Origin: Cristatella mucedo
Taxonomy: Eukaryota > Bryozoa > Phylactolaemata > Cristatellidae
DNA: 64,000 nt
Direction of reading: 5' to 3'
NCBI GenBank assembly: GCA_009760855.2
Contig: WPIO01000037.1
Coordinates: 480,001-544,000 of the forward strand
The position numbers and the translations under genes were made by a program. Positions 24,108 to 37,844 of this stretch are shown here, piece after piece. Within the stretch, counting starts at the first letter, position 1. Each line of letters opens with the position of its first letter. A model generated the notes under the pieces. It was not told where the DNA came from, made no database searches, and saw only the letters and a list, made by a program, of their open reading frames with translations.

Positions 24108-24524
24108 GTTCGCAAAAATGAAGGAACGCGTCTTTATTCAGCTAGCTCGGTGTCGTTTATGCATAGACCCAGCTCACTTTCTGCTGTGGGTACAGCGTCC
24201 ATAGCAGGCTGCTGAACGTGGAGGCCGGCGTCTGTATATATCTACGTCAAATTAAGAAGTTTTGAGATATCTTTTCTGGTTAGATAGTCTCACTAAAAAC
24301 TAAACTTTAAGCTCAAAAGCCTCAAACCAAAAACCTCAAACAAAAAATACAAAATCTAACCGCCTAACCCTAAAATGTAAACCCAAAAAATACAGCCCCT
24401 AAACATTACACCAAAAATAATCATAAGCTAAAAAATAGCTCAAAAAGTCGTGCTTACTTAGCGTAAACATAAACCGACGCTGCCGGCTATGTTGAACAGC
24501 CTGCTATGGGCAGTGTTCGTAACA

Positions 24525-25265
24525 GAAATTAAAAAAACTCCTAGCTGATTAAACAGCCTCTTTTTGTATAGCGACAGGAGAGCCTTTACGGCTATCACCA
24601 CCGCTTGCAGTGGCGATAAAGAATCGCCCACCACAGGAATCGAACCCACGACCTCGGACCGAGGTAATGTAATGTAATGTATCTCCGTCAGTAACTCCAC
24701 AAAGTCATAAAGACCATGTGGGTGTTACGCAGGAGAGTTTGTATAGCGCGCACTCACAGCCTAAGCGGCTTTCGGTACACATTCGGTAGCCAACAGACTT
24801 CGTCTCACGCAACAAAGAGAAAGTGGGAAGCATAGCAGAGTCAGGAGAGCAGTTGAGGTAGTGAGTAGCATAGAAGTAGCAGTTCAGGACCGCTGAAAAA
24901 GATGTGCCATAGTCGGCAGTTGGAGAGTAGTCGTCATTGCGTAAGAATTGTGGAAGCGAGTTCCACAGTCTAGGACCTGCAGAGCTAAAGCTTCTGTCGC
25001 CAACTGTCTTTAAGCGGAGGAATGGGACAGCTAATTTATTGTCCACACAGGACCTGAGGGCGCGAACAGGCTGAAACTGATGCAGCAGTTCAGCTAGGTA
25101 CGAAGGAGCCAAGCCGTGGCGGCCTTGTGGGTCAGCGTAAGAACTTTGCTCTGTATCCTTTGCTCAACCGGCAACCATCCTAGCTTTTTCAGCAGAGGTG
25201 ACACGCGCTCAAACCGCTGGGTCGTGAAAGCAACCGCCTTACCAAGTGTGCCATCACGGCTCACC
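24525..25265 (-). mobile_element. SINE-B inserted in the inverted-repeat element, itself interrupted
   Basis: On the minus strand the head (ccgtgatggcacacttggta, box A) is at 25215-25262. Box B (gtgggttcgattcc) and the tail (ctatacaaaaagaggctgtt) are at 24535-24664. The two halves are separated by LINE-B. An aaatt(a) motif flanks both outer ends and may be the target-site duplication. Confidence 0.85.
24663..25213 (-). mobile_element. LINE-B, longest copy with RT C-terminus
   Basis: Sits inside SINE-B. The minus-strand frame 25112-24705 reads MAPSYLAELLHQFQPVRALR, VPFLRLKTVGDRSFSSAGPR and LWNSLPQFL. This is the C-terminal block of L2/CR1-group reverse transcriptases, in a different family from the L2-like copies. 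It is followed by a 3' UTR that ends in (taatg)n at 24664-24679. It is 5'-truncated within the RT ORF. Confidence 0.88.
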
Positions 25266-25328
25266 AAATTAGACAGGGTCTATGCATACTAGGCCGTATT
25301 AGTTGCTTCACTCATCTAGTCGGGTGAT

Positions 25329-26737
25329 TGCAACTTCATGTGACTGCGCTTGCTTTAAATCAAAGATAGCTGTCTGTAATTTCGGCTGAACAGCGTTGGA
25401 CAGTCGCGATTATCTGCAGATGCAGCCGACTAATCCAGCTAAATTTAAATTCTCTACATGAAATCATTAGATTGGCCTCCCGTAGCCACATCCCTTCGCT
25501 AAAAACACAATCTCAGCAGTTCTTCCCTCTCTCCTTTTCTTTACATTTGATGTAGCCGGGCTCATCAACGCCGCTGGCGGGCTGGTCGGCTCGCCAGCGG
25601 CTACGGTGCGAACCGGAACCGGCTTCGGTGGCGGGCGGCTGGCCTTGCGGCCGGGCTGGAGCGAACCGACGCGTGAGTAGATCGCAGACTCACGAGCACG
25701 TCCGCTTGGTCCAGCACTGACCGAAGCACCGCTTGTACACGTCCTCCGCTCCGCTGTAGCACCGGGCCTTCTGCGCGAACTCTGCAACGAGAGGAAGCCG
25801 CCACCTCGGTGAGCCGACGACGGGGGCCGGAGTAGTCAATGGGAGCAGGGAGGAGGAATGAGATGGGGAGCGGAGGAGGCGAGGCGTCCACCGTCGAGCG
25901 AAGTCTACATATTGCAGCGTGACGAACTTGGCACTGGTGAGTAGTGACATAGTAGAATATCGGCTTTCACGTCGGCATCTAGGCATATCCAAAATGACAG
26001 CTCCGACCCGAGCTCACTGTCTACGGGCGTCACAAAAAGGGCTCCCGCTCAAAGGGCTCCTGCTCAAAGGGACTGATCTCGCCTCCTAAGACTCCGCCTT
26101 AGGAGAGCCTTAGTAGGCGCGATCAGCGCCTGGCGACGGCACTCGCCCCTGCACTGCCTTCGACGGCCACGCCAGCCGGCTTACCTCTGGAAAGATTACT
26201 GTGCCTGCACAGATCTCCGTAAACCCCAAAGTGTGGTTCACCGCTCGTAGCCATGACTGCCTCGGCTTCGTTCCGATTGCAACCAGTGTGCACTTGACAG
26301 AGGCAGGCAGACGACTTCTCGTACTCGCTGCAGCAGAAGCACGGGAACGTCGGGAGGCGAGCAGCTACTGCAGCAGCCGCTGCGGCGGCCGTCTGCTCGC
26401 GCAGCGAGGCGATGCAAGCACGGAGGTTTGTCATGTTCCGGCGAAAGAGGAAACCACGATTCGGCGACGACTGATGGCCTACAGGCAGGGATAGACAGAC
26501 AGACAGAGGAAGACAGACATGCAAAGAGAGTGGACACTGCACCTGCCCGAGGATTAGCGGTAACCGAGCGTTTACTCGCACGCCTCTCAGAGATAGTCTG
26601 CGTAGGGCGAGTGGCAGAAGACGAGGTGGCAAGACTTCGCAGCTGCCGTAGGCTGCCAAAGCGGCGGGCCGCAAACGAAGGCCCGGTGAAGGCGAGGCTT
26701 GCCGCCGTTATGATACGATTTACCGTCCGAGGGCTAG
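25329..26737. other. GC-rich stretch at 25560-26700, no gene recognised
   Basis: Several overlapping frames on the minus strand (25467-25992, 26123-26864) are CpG-driven and share no recognisable domain. A repeated caaagggctcctgctcaaag sits near 26042-26070. Confidence 0.35.
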
Positions 26738-27076
26738 CAGAGGAGCGCTGCAGGAGAGCTACGCTGGGGACGAGAGGAGCCCCGCAGGAGAGCCACGCTG
26801 GGGACGAGAGGAGCGCTGCAGGAGAGCTACGCTGGGGACGAGAGGAGCGCCGCAGGAGAGCCACGCTGGGGACGAGAGGAGCGCTGCAGGAGAGCTACGC
26901 TGGGGACGAGAGGAGCGCCGCAGGAGAGCCACGCCGGGGACGAGAGGAGCGCCGCAGGAGAGCCACGCTGGGGACGAGAGGAGCGCTGCAGGAGAGCCAC
27001 GCTGCGGATGAGAGGAGCGCTGCAGGAGAGCCACGCTGGGGACGAGAGGAGCGCTGCAGGAGAGCCACGCTGGGGC
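26738..27076. repeat. 34-bp minisatellite, about 10 copies
   Basis: Unit acgctggggacgagaggagc + gccgcaggagagcc. Since 34 is not a multiple of 3, a single plus frame (26428-27180) cycles through three peptides (TLGTRGAPQES, HAGDERSAAGE, RWGREERRRRA) every 102 bp. No independent sign of translation. Confidence 0.95.
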
Positions 27077-27309
27077 TGCTCCGGACTCATATGCAGGCGC
27101 AATGTTGGCTAGCGGGCGGCGAGCTCAGCCGTGGAGGACGGCGAAGGAACCTGAGAGCCTCCGCCTCGCTGACGTCTTGAGCTCAGACTAAAACGATGCT
27201 ACGTCATTGCAGGTTCTCTGAGAAGCCGGAAGTGAGCTCGGCACTCTCGGCGACGGCAAACTGATCGCAGTGAGATTTCAGTTTAGTTCGAGGGACACCG
27301 TGACGACAG

Positions 27310-27580
27310 GAAGCCGAGTAGCAGCGGGTGGTGAAAGAGCACGTGACTGGCAGAGCCAGTGGACGGATAGGCTGGTGCAAGCGAGCAACGCGAGCTGAAG
27401 GTCAGCCCGGAGAAGGGCTGTGAAGCCGATTCAATGCTTGATGGGGACCCCGTAAAGATAAGGCTAAAGTAGGGTGATTTGGAAGCTAGCCATTGACGAC
27501 AGAATAGACGAGCGGCTGAATTTGGCACCGGTTGCACAAGTTTAAGGGCACGGTTCAAGAATACCGGAATAAAGTGTAAG
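27310..27580 (-). mobile_element. diverged L2-group LINE fragment
   Basis: The minus strand reads NRALKLVQ, then NSAARLFCRQ, SPSSIESASQPFSGLTFSSR and SLAPAYPS. These correspond in order to the LVQNSAARL, RIDxKVLxLTF and SLAPAYLS landmarks of the copy at 16043, with a frame change. Confidence 0.68.
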
Positions 27581-27838
27581 GTCAAAGGAAATGCTTCTTT
27601 CTCCGACACAGTGGAAGAGCTTCCCCTCGCACGCTCTCTCTGTGTGTCTCTCTCTTCCTCCCTCCCTCTCTCTCCCTTCTCTTTATTCATTCTTCTCTAA
27701 GTCCCATCTTCTATCTATTCGTCTCAGTCATCCGCTTTTGCTCTTTTATCTCTCCATGTCGCTCGCCATCGAGTCGGAGCAAGTTCGCGAACGAGTGAGC
27801 AGGTGCGTGCCTCGACGCCGCGATGACTTCCTCCTAAC

Positions 27839-28464
27839 CTGCAGAAGAGGCTGACGAGTCCGGTGGCGCTGCCGTTAGCATTCGTAAACCAGCGGCCCTG
27901 CTGGTCTGCGGCTGCGAGCTCTCGTAGCTGCGACGACTTCCTGAGCAGACACGCCATTGTCGCGTTTCGCGCCTTGTCGCATTTCGTCGTCAGCCGAGCG
28001 ACGCCGCCGTTGCACTCGGGCAGCAGCAGTAGCGATAGCACGAGAGCGAGAGCGAAGAAGCGCCCGCAGGTGGCGCCGGCAGCAGCGAAGACGCGCCTGG
28101 AGGTGGCGTCAGCGGCGGCAACGCCCACCAGTTGCTGCAGTCGCCGTTCGCCCCGAATTCGATCGCCGCGGCGATCGCGACCGTCGCCACTCGCCCTTGC
28201 TAGGACGCCGCAGCCACGGTCGTACGACAGTCGCAGCTGGCGACGCCAGTCCAGCGACAAACCTGAAGGAACCAGTGGCGGGGTGTGAACAGTGGCTACT
28301 TTCTCTGACGCCGGCAGGCGAAGCCCGGCTACTGCCGCCAGCGCCGCCGACTCGGCTATTACCGCGCGCGGCTTCGACGGCGTACCGTGGAGATGCGAGC
28401 TGCTGGCGCGGTTGTTGAGAACGAGCATGTTCGACTGCCGCGGCGACGACGACGACGACGCCAC
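27839..28464 (-). CDS. possible secreted-protein exon, unknown
   Basis: A weak candidate. The minus-strand frame from 28464 is open for 246 codons. About 145 residues in it contains a hydrophobic stretch, FFALALVLSLLLL followed by PECNGG, resembling a signal-peptide core and cleavage site. Two N-glycosylation sequons (NAT, NGS) come next. A plausible donor, ctgcag|gttagg, lies at 27838 in phase 2. A start at a later Met would place the hydrophobic core nearer the N-terminus, but none lies close to it. The block is CpG-rich and also open on the other strand, so chance is a serious alternative. Confidence 0.18.
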
Positions 28465-28557
28465 AGTGTAGAGGCCGCGGCAGCAGCGACGAGCGAGCGG
28501 CCCCTCTCCGTCCTCTCCGAAAGCGGGCTAGGTCGTCTGGTATCGCATCGACTGGGT

Positions 28558-28601
28558 ATGGCTCTGGAACTCCAGTTGCTGCGAAAGCCACTGCGCCGCC
28601 G
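28558..28601 (+). CDS. possible first coding exon, unknown
   Basis: A weak candidate. ATG at 28558 opens MALELQLLRKPLRR and reaches an excellent donor, gccgccg|gtgagtgtg, at 28602 (phase 2). The frame extends upstream in the same CpG-rich block to 28387. No downstream exon recognised. Confidence 0.22.
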
Positions 28602-28609
28602 GTGAGTGT

Positions 28610-31532
<2,923 letters not shown>

Positions 31533-31743
31533 CTGCAACTGCTACAAGCAGGAGCAATAATAGCCGGAGGGTACTTGCAGATCTCACACCACAGGTGTTG
31601 CCAAACGGTGGCTCAAAGAGGTATGGGCAGGCAAAAAGAACAGAAAAACCGAGGAGAGGTAACAATCAGTGGCAGACAACGGCAGATACGGTGGAGGGTA
31701 AGGCATGGATGCATATCACATACGTAGACATGCCCATGAGCTG

Positions 31744-31748
<5 letters not shown>

Positions 31749-31828
<80 letters not shown>
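31749..31828. repeat. (CA)n microsatellite
   Basis: About 40 CA units, then (caaaca)n to about 31850. Confidence 0.97.
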
Positions 31829-31832
<4 letters not shown>

Positions 31833-32040
31833 AACACAAACATAAACACATGCCGACACTCATATCTCGAGCTTATAAATTCAGTTGCTCACGCAGATCC
31901 TAGGAATGCAAACGCTCGCAGCCAACGAAACGACTCGGACTTCGAATCAGCGTTCACACACCCGACTTTTAGCAGCAACCCCTACCCAGTCAACCCAAGG
32001 AAAGCAGGTGTCTGCCAACTGAAGAGGCCGCACGTTCGTC

Positions 32041-32368
32041 CTTAATAATAATAATAATAATAATAATGATAATGCAATTGATAAGGCACCCTCAGAGAAC
32101 TCAATCTCTTTCTAGGCGCTTTACATTTCCTGCAAAGTGAAATGCAATTGAATAGTAAGTAAAATCATGCTTGAAAAACAAACAAAATGAATAATATGGT
32201 TAGGGGTGACATGCACAGGGTCAGCATGCAAATGTGGTTAGTGGCAGCATGCACAGTGTCAGCACGCATATGCACATGAAGGACGAATCACAGGGACCCA
32301 CTAAATGCTGTCCTAAATAGGTGTTTTTAAGTTCCTTTTAAATGTGGTCAGGTCAGGGGACGACTTGC
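32041..32368 (-). mobile_element. L2-like LINE 3' UTR
   Basis: (AAT)n run, hairpin tail and 3' UTR in minus orientation, ending where the RT frame would begin (ttaaatgtggtcaggtcagg). Confidence 0.9.
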
Positions 32369-32892
32369 CATTTTGGTGCTAGCCGATTAAAACGAGAAAG
32401 CGAACAATAAGTATGATAGCTAGCTCAACAAGGCCTTTCTCGCCTCCCAATACCGAGCATTATACGCGTTTCTAGTCTGTTGCAGAATTCTCTTCCGAAA
32501 ACCCAAGTTCTTCCAAATATCGCACACGGAAACCGACACAGCTAAGACCTGATTAAAGCTTATCTGTTTGTTGTTTGACCATAGCGCATCAGAAATTATG
32601 TGCCTACGGTCATGTAACTGCTAATCGCTTTGGGCTGGTGGGTCTACCACACCGGTGGTGGTCATAGGCTTTAGATACTCCGGCAGCTAGTAACCATGTT
32701 AGTCATGATCGTGTGTACCTATTATCTCTTCGTTATCGTAGTTAAAATGAATTCCTAAAAGTTATTGCATTTACTAAGCTACGGGAATTATGCATTAACA
32801 AAAGACTGTAGCCACCTCAGGGGCCGGGGCCTCGAGCTGAGATGCTGCTCGTTTGGTATTCCTAGCATTGTCACGAACCGCTCAGCCCGTTT

Positions 32893-33345
32893 ATAATAAT
32901 AATAATACACTTGATAAAACGCCCTCAGATAATTCAATATTTTCCTAGGCACTTTACATTTGCTGCAAGGGAAACACCGAATGGTGAGTGGTATCATGCT
33001 TGATAAACGACATGATTAACATGGTTAGGGTTGACATGCACAGGGTCACCATGCAAGTGTGGTTAGTGGCAGCATGCAACAGTGTCAGCACGCATAAGCA
33101 CATGAAGGACGAATCACAGAGACCCACTAAATGCTGTCATAATAGATGTTCCTAATTTCTTTTTAAAATGTGCTCAAGTCAGGGGATGTCGTGACGCAAG
33201 TCGGGAGTGAGTTTCAGGCTTTAGGAGCATACGAACTAAATGCACGGTCCCCAAAGGATTTGAGGTTTGTACGAGGTATAGGTACATAGCTAGTTTCCGA
33301 AAAGCAGGTGGTATGATGCTTGGCCTGGTGGGCAATTGCTCTCCG
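32893..33345 (-). mobile_element. L2-like LINE 3' end with RT C-terminus
   Basis: Same orientation as the 32041 copy and only 525 bp away. The minus strand carries remnants of the RT end (gtatgatgcttggcctggtg is the PHQAKHHT region) plus UTR and tail. It is more diverged than 48266. Confidence 0.88.
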
Positions 33346-34224
33346 GGGTTATCAGGCAAATGTCTCCTCCAGTGGCCAGGGGAGCTGCTCTCATTGAAGT
33401 GCCACACCCTCCTCGGCCCACAAAAACTCCCACGACCGACGGCCTTTCGAGGCTGCTCCTCGAAGCAAGCGTTCTGCTACTTTCGAGTCTAATCGGCTCA
33501 CACCACAAAATAGTTAGTGGCAGTAGTCTCCTGTGATTAACCCACCGCTGGTCGAGGTCACAAAGACACGAGACCGGGCAGCCGAGGACACGAGACCGGG
33601 CAGCCCCGACATCATACAATTGCCACACTAATGCAGGGGGGGGGAATGCATGGGATGCAGCTGTCCGACGAAGTCGCTGGCCACCTGTCGATATCGAAGA
33701 TTGTCTGGATCTTGACATCAACTGATCAACTCGGAACAGGTAAGTTTTCCCGGATGTAGCCTTCTTCGGCTCCAAGCTGAAATTCAGGCTCTGAGAAAAT
33801 ACGTACCGAAGCCCCATGAGAAAGCTGCCTCGGGGCTGGTTAGACAACATGAAGCGATTTGATAGATGGATGGTGGAACAGAGGCCACAGCACTGGCTAA
33901 GCCCCCTCCCTCAGCAATAGGTTTGTCCACCCACTTCCGACGCACCGAGCTTCCGACCCACTCCTATAGGACTACTACTGAGACAGCAGACCCGAGAAAT
34001 TCGACACAGACGTCAGTGTCCCTGATTGAATGACGTGACAAGCGATCCCTAGCGAAACCGAGACGATATACAGTGAGCATACGTCTAAACAGTAAAAGAT
34101 CGCCTTTCAACAGATTGGCAGAAATGCCAAACCCCCAAAGAGGCTGCCAACAGCTCCATGTCAAACGTAATAGGCTTCGCTATTGGGGAGGAGCACGTGC
34201 CTGTTTCCACCTGCGGCTCTAGTA
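33346..34224. other. unassigned stretch
   Basis: A 186-codon minus frame (33290-33850) overlaps the end of the L2 copy and has no domain I can name. Confidence 0.35.
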
Positions 34225-34800
34225 GCCGCCAAGTCAGGAGCCACTGAAGTTGGTCACTGGTCAGCTTACCTAACCGACCTGCTTTGCTGTCAGACTATGA
34301 ATCGTACCGCCCGATCGTCTGACTCAACTCGTTTAGTTTTACCTCTAACCAACCTCAAATGCTCTGAAGACCGTGCCTTTAGTTTGTACGTATGCTCCAA
34401 TGCTCCAAAAGCCTGGAACTCACCCTTAACTGACATCACGACATTCCAAGCCTTGCCAACATTTAAAACAAAGCTAAACATGCACATATTCCTCTCAAAA
34501 TTTGCCGGGTGCATGTGAATTGTCCTTTGTGTGTCTCCGAATGCCGACACTGTACAGGTATCGTTAGAAATATTGACAAGCTCCTCTAAGCATATGTACA
34601 GTGCCTTGCAAGAAATTTAGTTCAGCTAGGCTGCTATACGCATATCTTATCATTATTGCTATCATTAGAGCTAGTGCGTGCTGAAATTGTGCATAACCCA
34701 ACTAGCCAATTGAGATGCTCTTTCCAGCATATGCCATATTCCAAGAAAGAGATTTAGTTCTCTTAGAATGTTATCTAACTGTTTACTTATTATTATTATT
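34225..34800 (+). mobile_element. diverged L2-like LINE 3' end
   Basis: The + strand reads SAYLTDLLCCQTMNRTAR, LPLTNLKCSEDRAFSLY and APKAWNSPLTDITTFQALPT. These align with the RT C-terminus of the 16043 copy at lower identity, and the rest runs to a degenerate tail (agaaagagatttagttctct) and (ATT)n. It is an older or separate subfamily. Confidence 0.82.
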
Positions 34801-35128
34801 GTCTCGGCAGCCGAACGCCTTTGTCTACAGGGCTACATCTGGGATGGTAAGCCTTGATCGTCGGGCGGTGATGGTACAGCCTGAGGTAAAGGCAGGGAGC
34901 TCTCAAGGCTGCTGACAGGAGTGGCTGCCACCTTTGCTTGGGCGTCACTGAAAGAGCTGGGTGGGGTTGGGGGGTAAGTGGCCTGGCACCCCCATTGACA
35001 TAGCTAATACCAAGGCAAGGCACAGTTGGATAACTACTAGGTATGACAAAGTGAGAGTAAGTGTGCATACGCCAAGAAAATAGCACTTACAGAAAAAAGC
35101 ACTCGCCGGTTTATGAAAGCAGATATGG

Positions 35129-35300
35129 GTACTTTCGAGGCCCAGTAGTTAAGGTGCTTGCCTCGACTGAGGTCAAGGTGAATGTATTTGATGACAAGGT
35201 CGTGGGCTCAAGCCACGTGGCTTATGTTAAACATCTGAATAGAGATTTAAGCTTTCTTAGGATGCTATACAAATGAATTCTATTTATTTATTTATATTTA
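35129..35300 (+). mobile_element. SINE-A copy with internal insertion
   Basis: Box A-like aggcccagtagttaaggtgc, box B-like cgtgggctcaagccac and tail ctgaatagagatttaagctt. About 20 extra bp lie between the boxes relative to the 12434 copy. Confidence 0.82.
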
Positions 35301-35651
35301 ATCTTACCTAATGAAAAATCAATATTTCGAAGGTGCAAGTGTGTCGGTACTAAGCTATGATAAAGAGTGCTCCACTAGTCTGCAGACATTCGGGAGCCTT
35401 CATACTATAGCATATAACTCCACACTTTGAGCGAAGTAGCACGAGCAAGTGTCTTAATTTAGTTAACTTGTAGAATATTGTAGCAAACAATGTTTTTCGG
35501 AATCTAAGGGAAAGGCACACTGTAAGACTTGGAAGGGAAAAATCAACGGCTTGTTTTCCTACTACCTGGATAAGCCCCCTCCTGCGAAGCTTCTGCAACA
35601 AAATAGGAACGTGTGGTACTGCTACCGTAGGGGCAGCATCGAGTATTCTAG

Positions 35652-35848
35652 CTTGGTGCCCTACAAATACTTTTACAGCCACAATCAGATTCTGTACCGG
35701 CACCCCTTGATGACGACTGGCCACAGCAAGCTAACCGATCTTGGTGCCCCACAAATACTTTTACAGCCACAATCAGATTCTGTACAGCCACAATCAGATT
35801 CTGTACCGGCACCCCTTGATGACGACTGGCCACAGCAAGCTAACCGAT
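35652..35848. repeat. 88-bp tandem duplication with nested 21-bp duplication
   Basis: The unit beginning cttggtgcc at 35652 is repeated at 35740. The second copy contains an extra 21-bp duplication of cagccacaatcagattctgt+a. Copies are nearly identical, so the event looks recent. The surrounding plus frame (35551-35985) stays open through both copies in different frames. Confidence 0.93.
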
Positions 35849-36161
35849 ATAAGGGGTGTGGTTTTCCGGGTGATCCAAACACACACAACCGACATGCCTC
35901 ACAGGGCGACATTGTAGCTCTTCCTCCTTGCAAGTTTGCCGATATAAATATCGAAATAGGCTACAAACACAGGCCGGCCACCTAGAGACCACCAGAGTAA
36001 GCCCACACCCCTTGTAATGACATTGATGGCAAGAGGAAGTGTTTATGAAAACATGTACATTGTTTTTCATTCTCGGAAGTCACTGACCACTCAAGCTATC
36101 ATCAGACTAGGCTGCAGCTCTCTGGCAGAAGGAGGGTGGACTTGGCTGCAGAAACAAGAAT

Positions 36162-36164
<3 letters not shown>

Positions 36165-36240
<76 letters not shown>
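36165..36240. repeat. (GA)n microsatellite
   Basis: About 38 units, purines on the + strand. Confidence 0.97.
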
Positions 36241-36244
<4 letters not shown>

Positions 36245-37844
36245 AGTGCATTTGCGACTGGCAACCGTTCGTAAAACCGTGCTTTCCTTTTCTAGAACAC
36301 ACAATGACCCAAGCGATATCCAGCAGCAAACCGGTGATGCATAAATTCTACCTCAGTCGGCAGGGCACACGGGTCACAATAAGGAAGGCCTTTGAAGTAG
36401 CGATTCAGTCTGGCGACCAGGCCGTTCATATATGTACCTCAAGCTTCAACAGACGAGACCACACCCCTTCCCCAGTCGAACCTGTCCACGAGTGCCACAC
36501 AGGGAACCTGTCAAAAGAGACCTTTATGGACGGATGGCTCTTATATAATACAGGTAAAATGAGGACGGTGAGCAGGCAAGAGAGGAGGAGCAACACGAAG
36601 AGTGACCGTTGCACGTTGAGGTGGCCACACATTAGCTGCAGCCGACTGCCGGCACTGCTCTGTGACTGTAATACGAAGATCCTAGTCACGTGGCTAAGAC
36701 CAAGGGAAAACACAGGACAGCCAAGCCAGAAAAGCTGCATTTTGCACACGGAGGGCCGGCTGCTGGGCAAAGAGCTGTCTACGAACAAACCAAAATATCG
36801 GTTGGTGCTTGACTGGTGCCAGGGCTGAGCTCATACGATCGGAGGCAGCTGAACATTGAAGCCAGCTCTCCAGTTCCAGAACCGGCCTAACAGCCGAGAG
36901 CGGCCGGCATTCTGCACTGGGTAGCTTTGTTCGAGGCTCAGCTAAGTTAAACGAGCCCCGGCAAGCCTGAGGAGGGTGGTGGGCTGCAGTGACCTGCGGC
37001 AATGACAAATGCCTGCAGTGGGGGAGGGGGCAGAATGCCAATGAGCCAGGCACGAGAAAAAGAAACAGCTGCTTCCACTTTACACTTTATCACTATGCGC
37101 ACAGCCACTCGTGTTTGGCACAGCAGGAGACCCTATGAAAGTTTTGAATGAGCAGTCAGCACACATAGCACTTGAAGACTACCCACTTGTGGGGGGAGGC
37201 TTGGTGCAGATCTTCGAAGGCCCTTAGAGGTCAGTAGTCAGTCAAGAATGTCGAGACAGGAGTCAATTGGAGTGAGGCACTAGTGGCGTGGCCAACTAGT
37301 CAGTGGTTAACCACTCGCAGCAGCTGGCTGCTAGTTCGGCCCTGGACCTGCCGATCCATTCGATGGCACTGCTTCAAGTGTAGGATACCGACATCATAGT
37401 TCTAGGCAGGGCAGAGCAATGGAACATAGGCAAACAGCCACTGTCTACCAGGGCTTTCCATTTTCTTTTGTAGTTTAAAGGTGAATCCCAAAATCGAAAG
37501 CTGTAGGACTCGCTCATGTCTTGCAGCAAATGCTAAAATAGAATAAATATGGAAACTCGATCAGGGGTAAATACTTGTTCAGGATCGATCGACTAAGAAT
37601 CAAAGGTCAAGCGACTCAGCTTACGAGAAAGTCAAGGAAGCCTGAGGCAGTTGGTCTGAGAAAACAGAAGTCGATGTAAACAACCAAGATCGAGCTGGCC
37701 AACTGAGATATATTAACACTCTACTGAAAAACCATGCGACTTAAAAAACACTTTAATTCAACAATTGCTTAAAGACACATATTCGGAAGGGATAGGCAAG
37801 GTATAAACTTCGCATCTCTCGACTGTGGGCATCAAACAGGTAAT
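36241..37844. other. long stretch without recognised gene
   Basis: A 174-codon plus frame (36304-36828) and overlapping minus frames have no domain I can name. No repeats recognised. Confidence 0.35.

Larger units (their letters stand above)
24108..25328. mobile_element. long-inverted-repeat DNA element (MITE-like), copy 1, interrupted
   Basis: Related to the copy at 51990-52695. The left arm (24108-24258) includes gtcgtttatgcatagaccca, ccatagcaggctgctgaac and gccggcgtctgtatat. The right side carries the inverted counterparts taaaccgacgctgccgg, gttgaacagcctgctatggg (24470-24516) and, after an inserted SINE, gtctatgcatac...attagttgcttcac (25278-25310). The core (24290-24430) is an A/C-rich run of degenerate taaaccc/taaccc-like words. 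No transposase is present. I cannot place it in a superfamily. Confidence 0.8.

Noticed and set aside
26428-27180. 250-codon plus frame across the 34-bp minisatellite
   Set aside because: Cycles through three unrelated peptides because the unit length is not a multiple of three; explained by the repeat.
37265-37345. another tRNA-like SINE
   Set aside because: gtcagtggttaaccactcgc and ctagttcggccctgg look box-like, but spacing and flanks match no other copy in the window.
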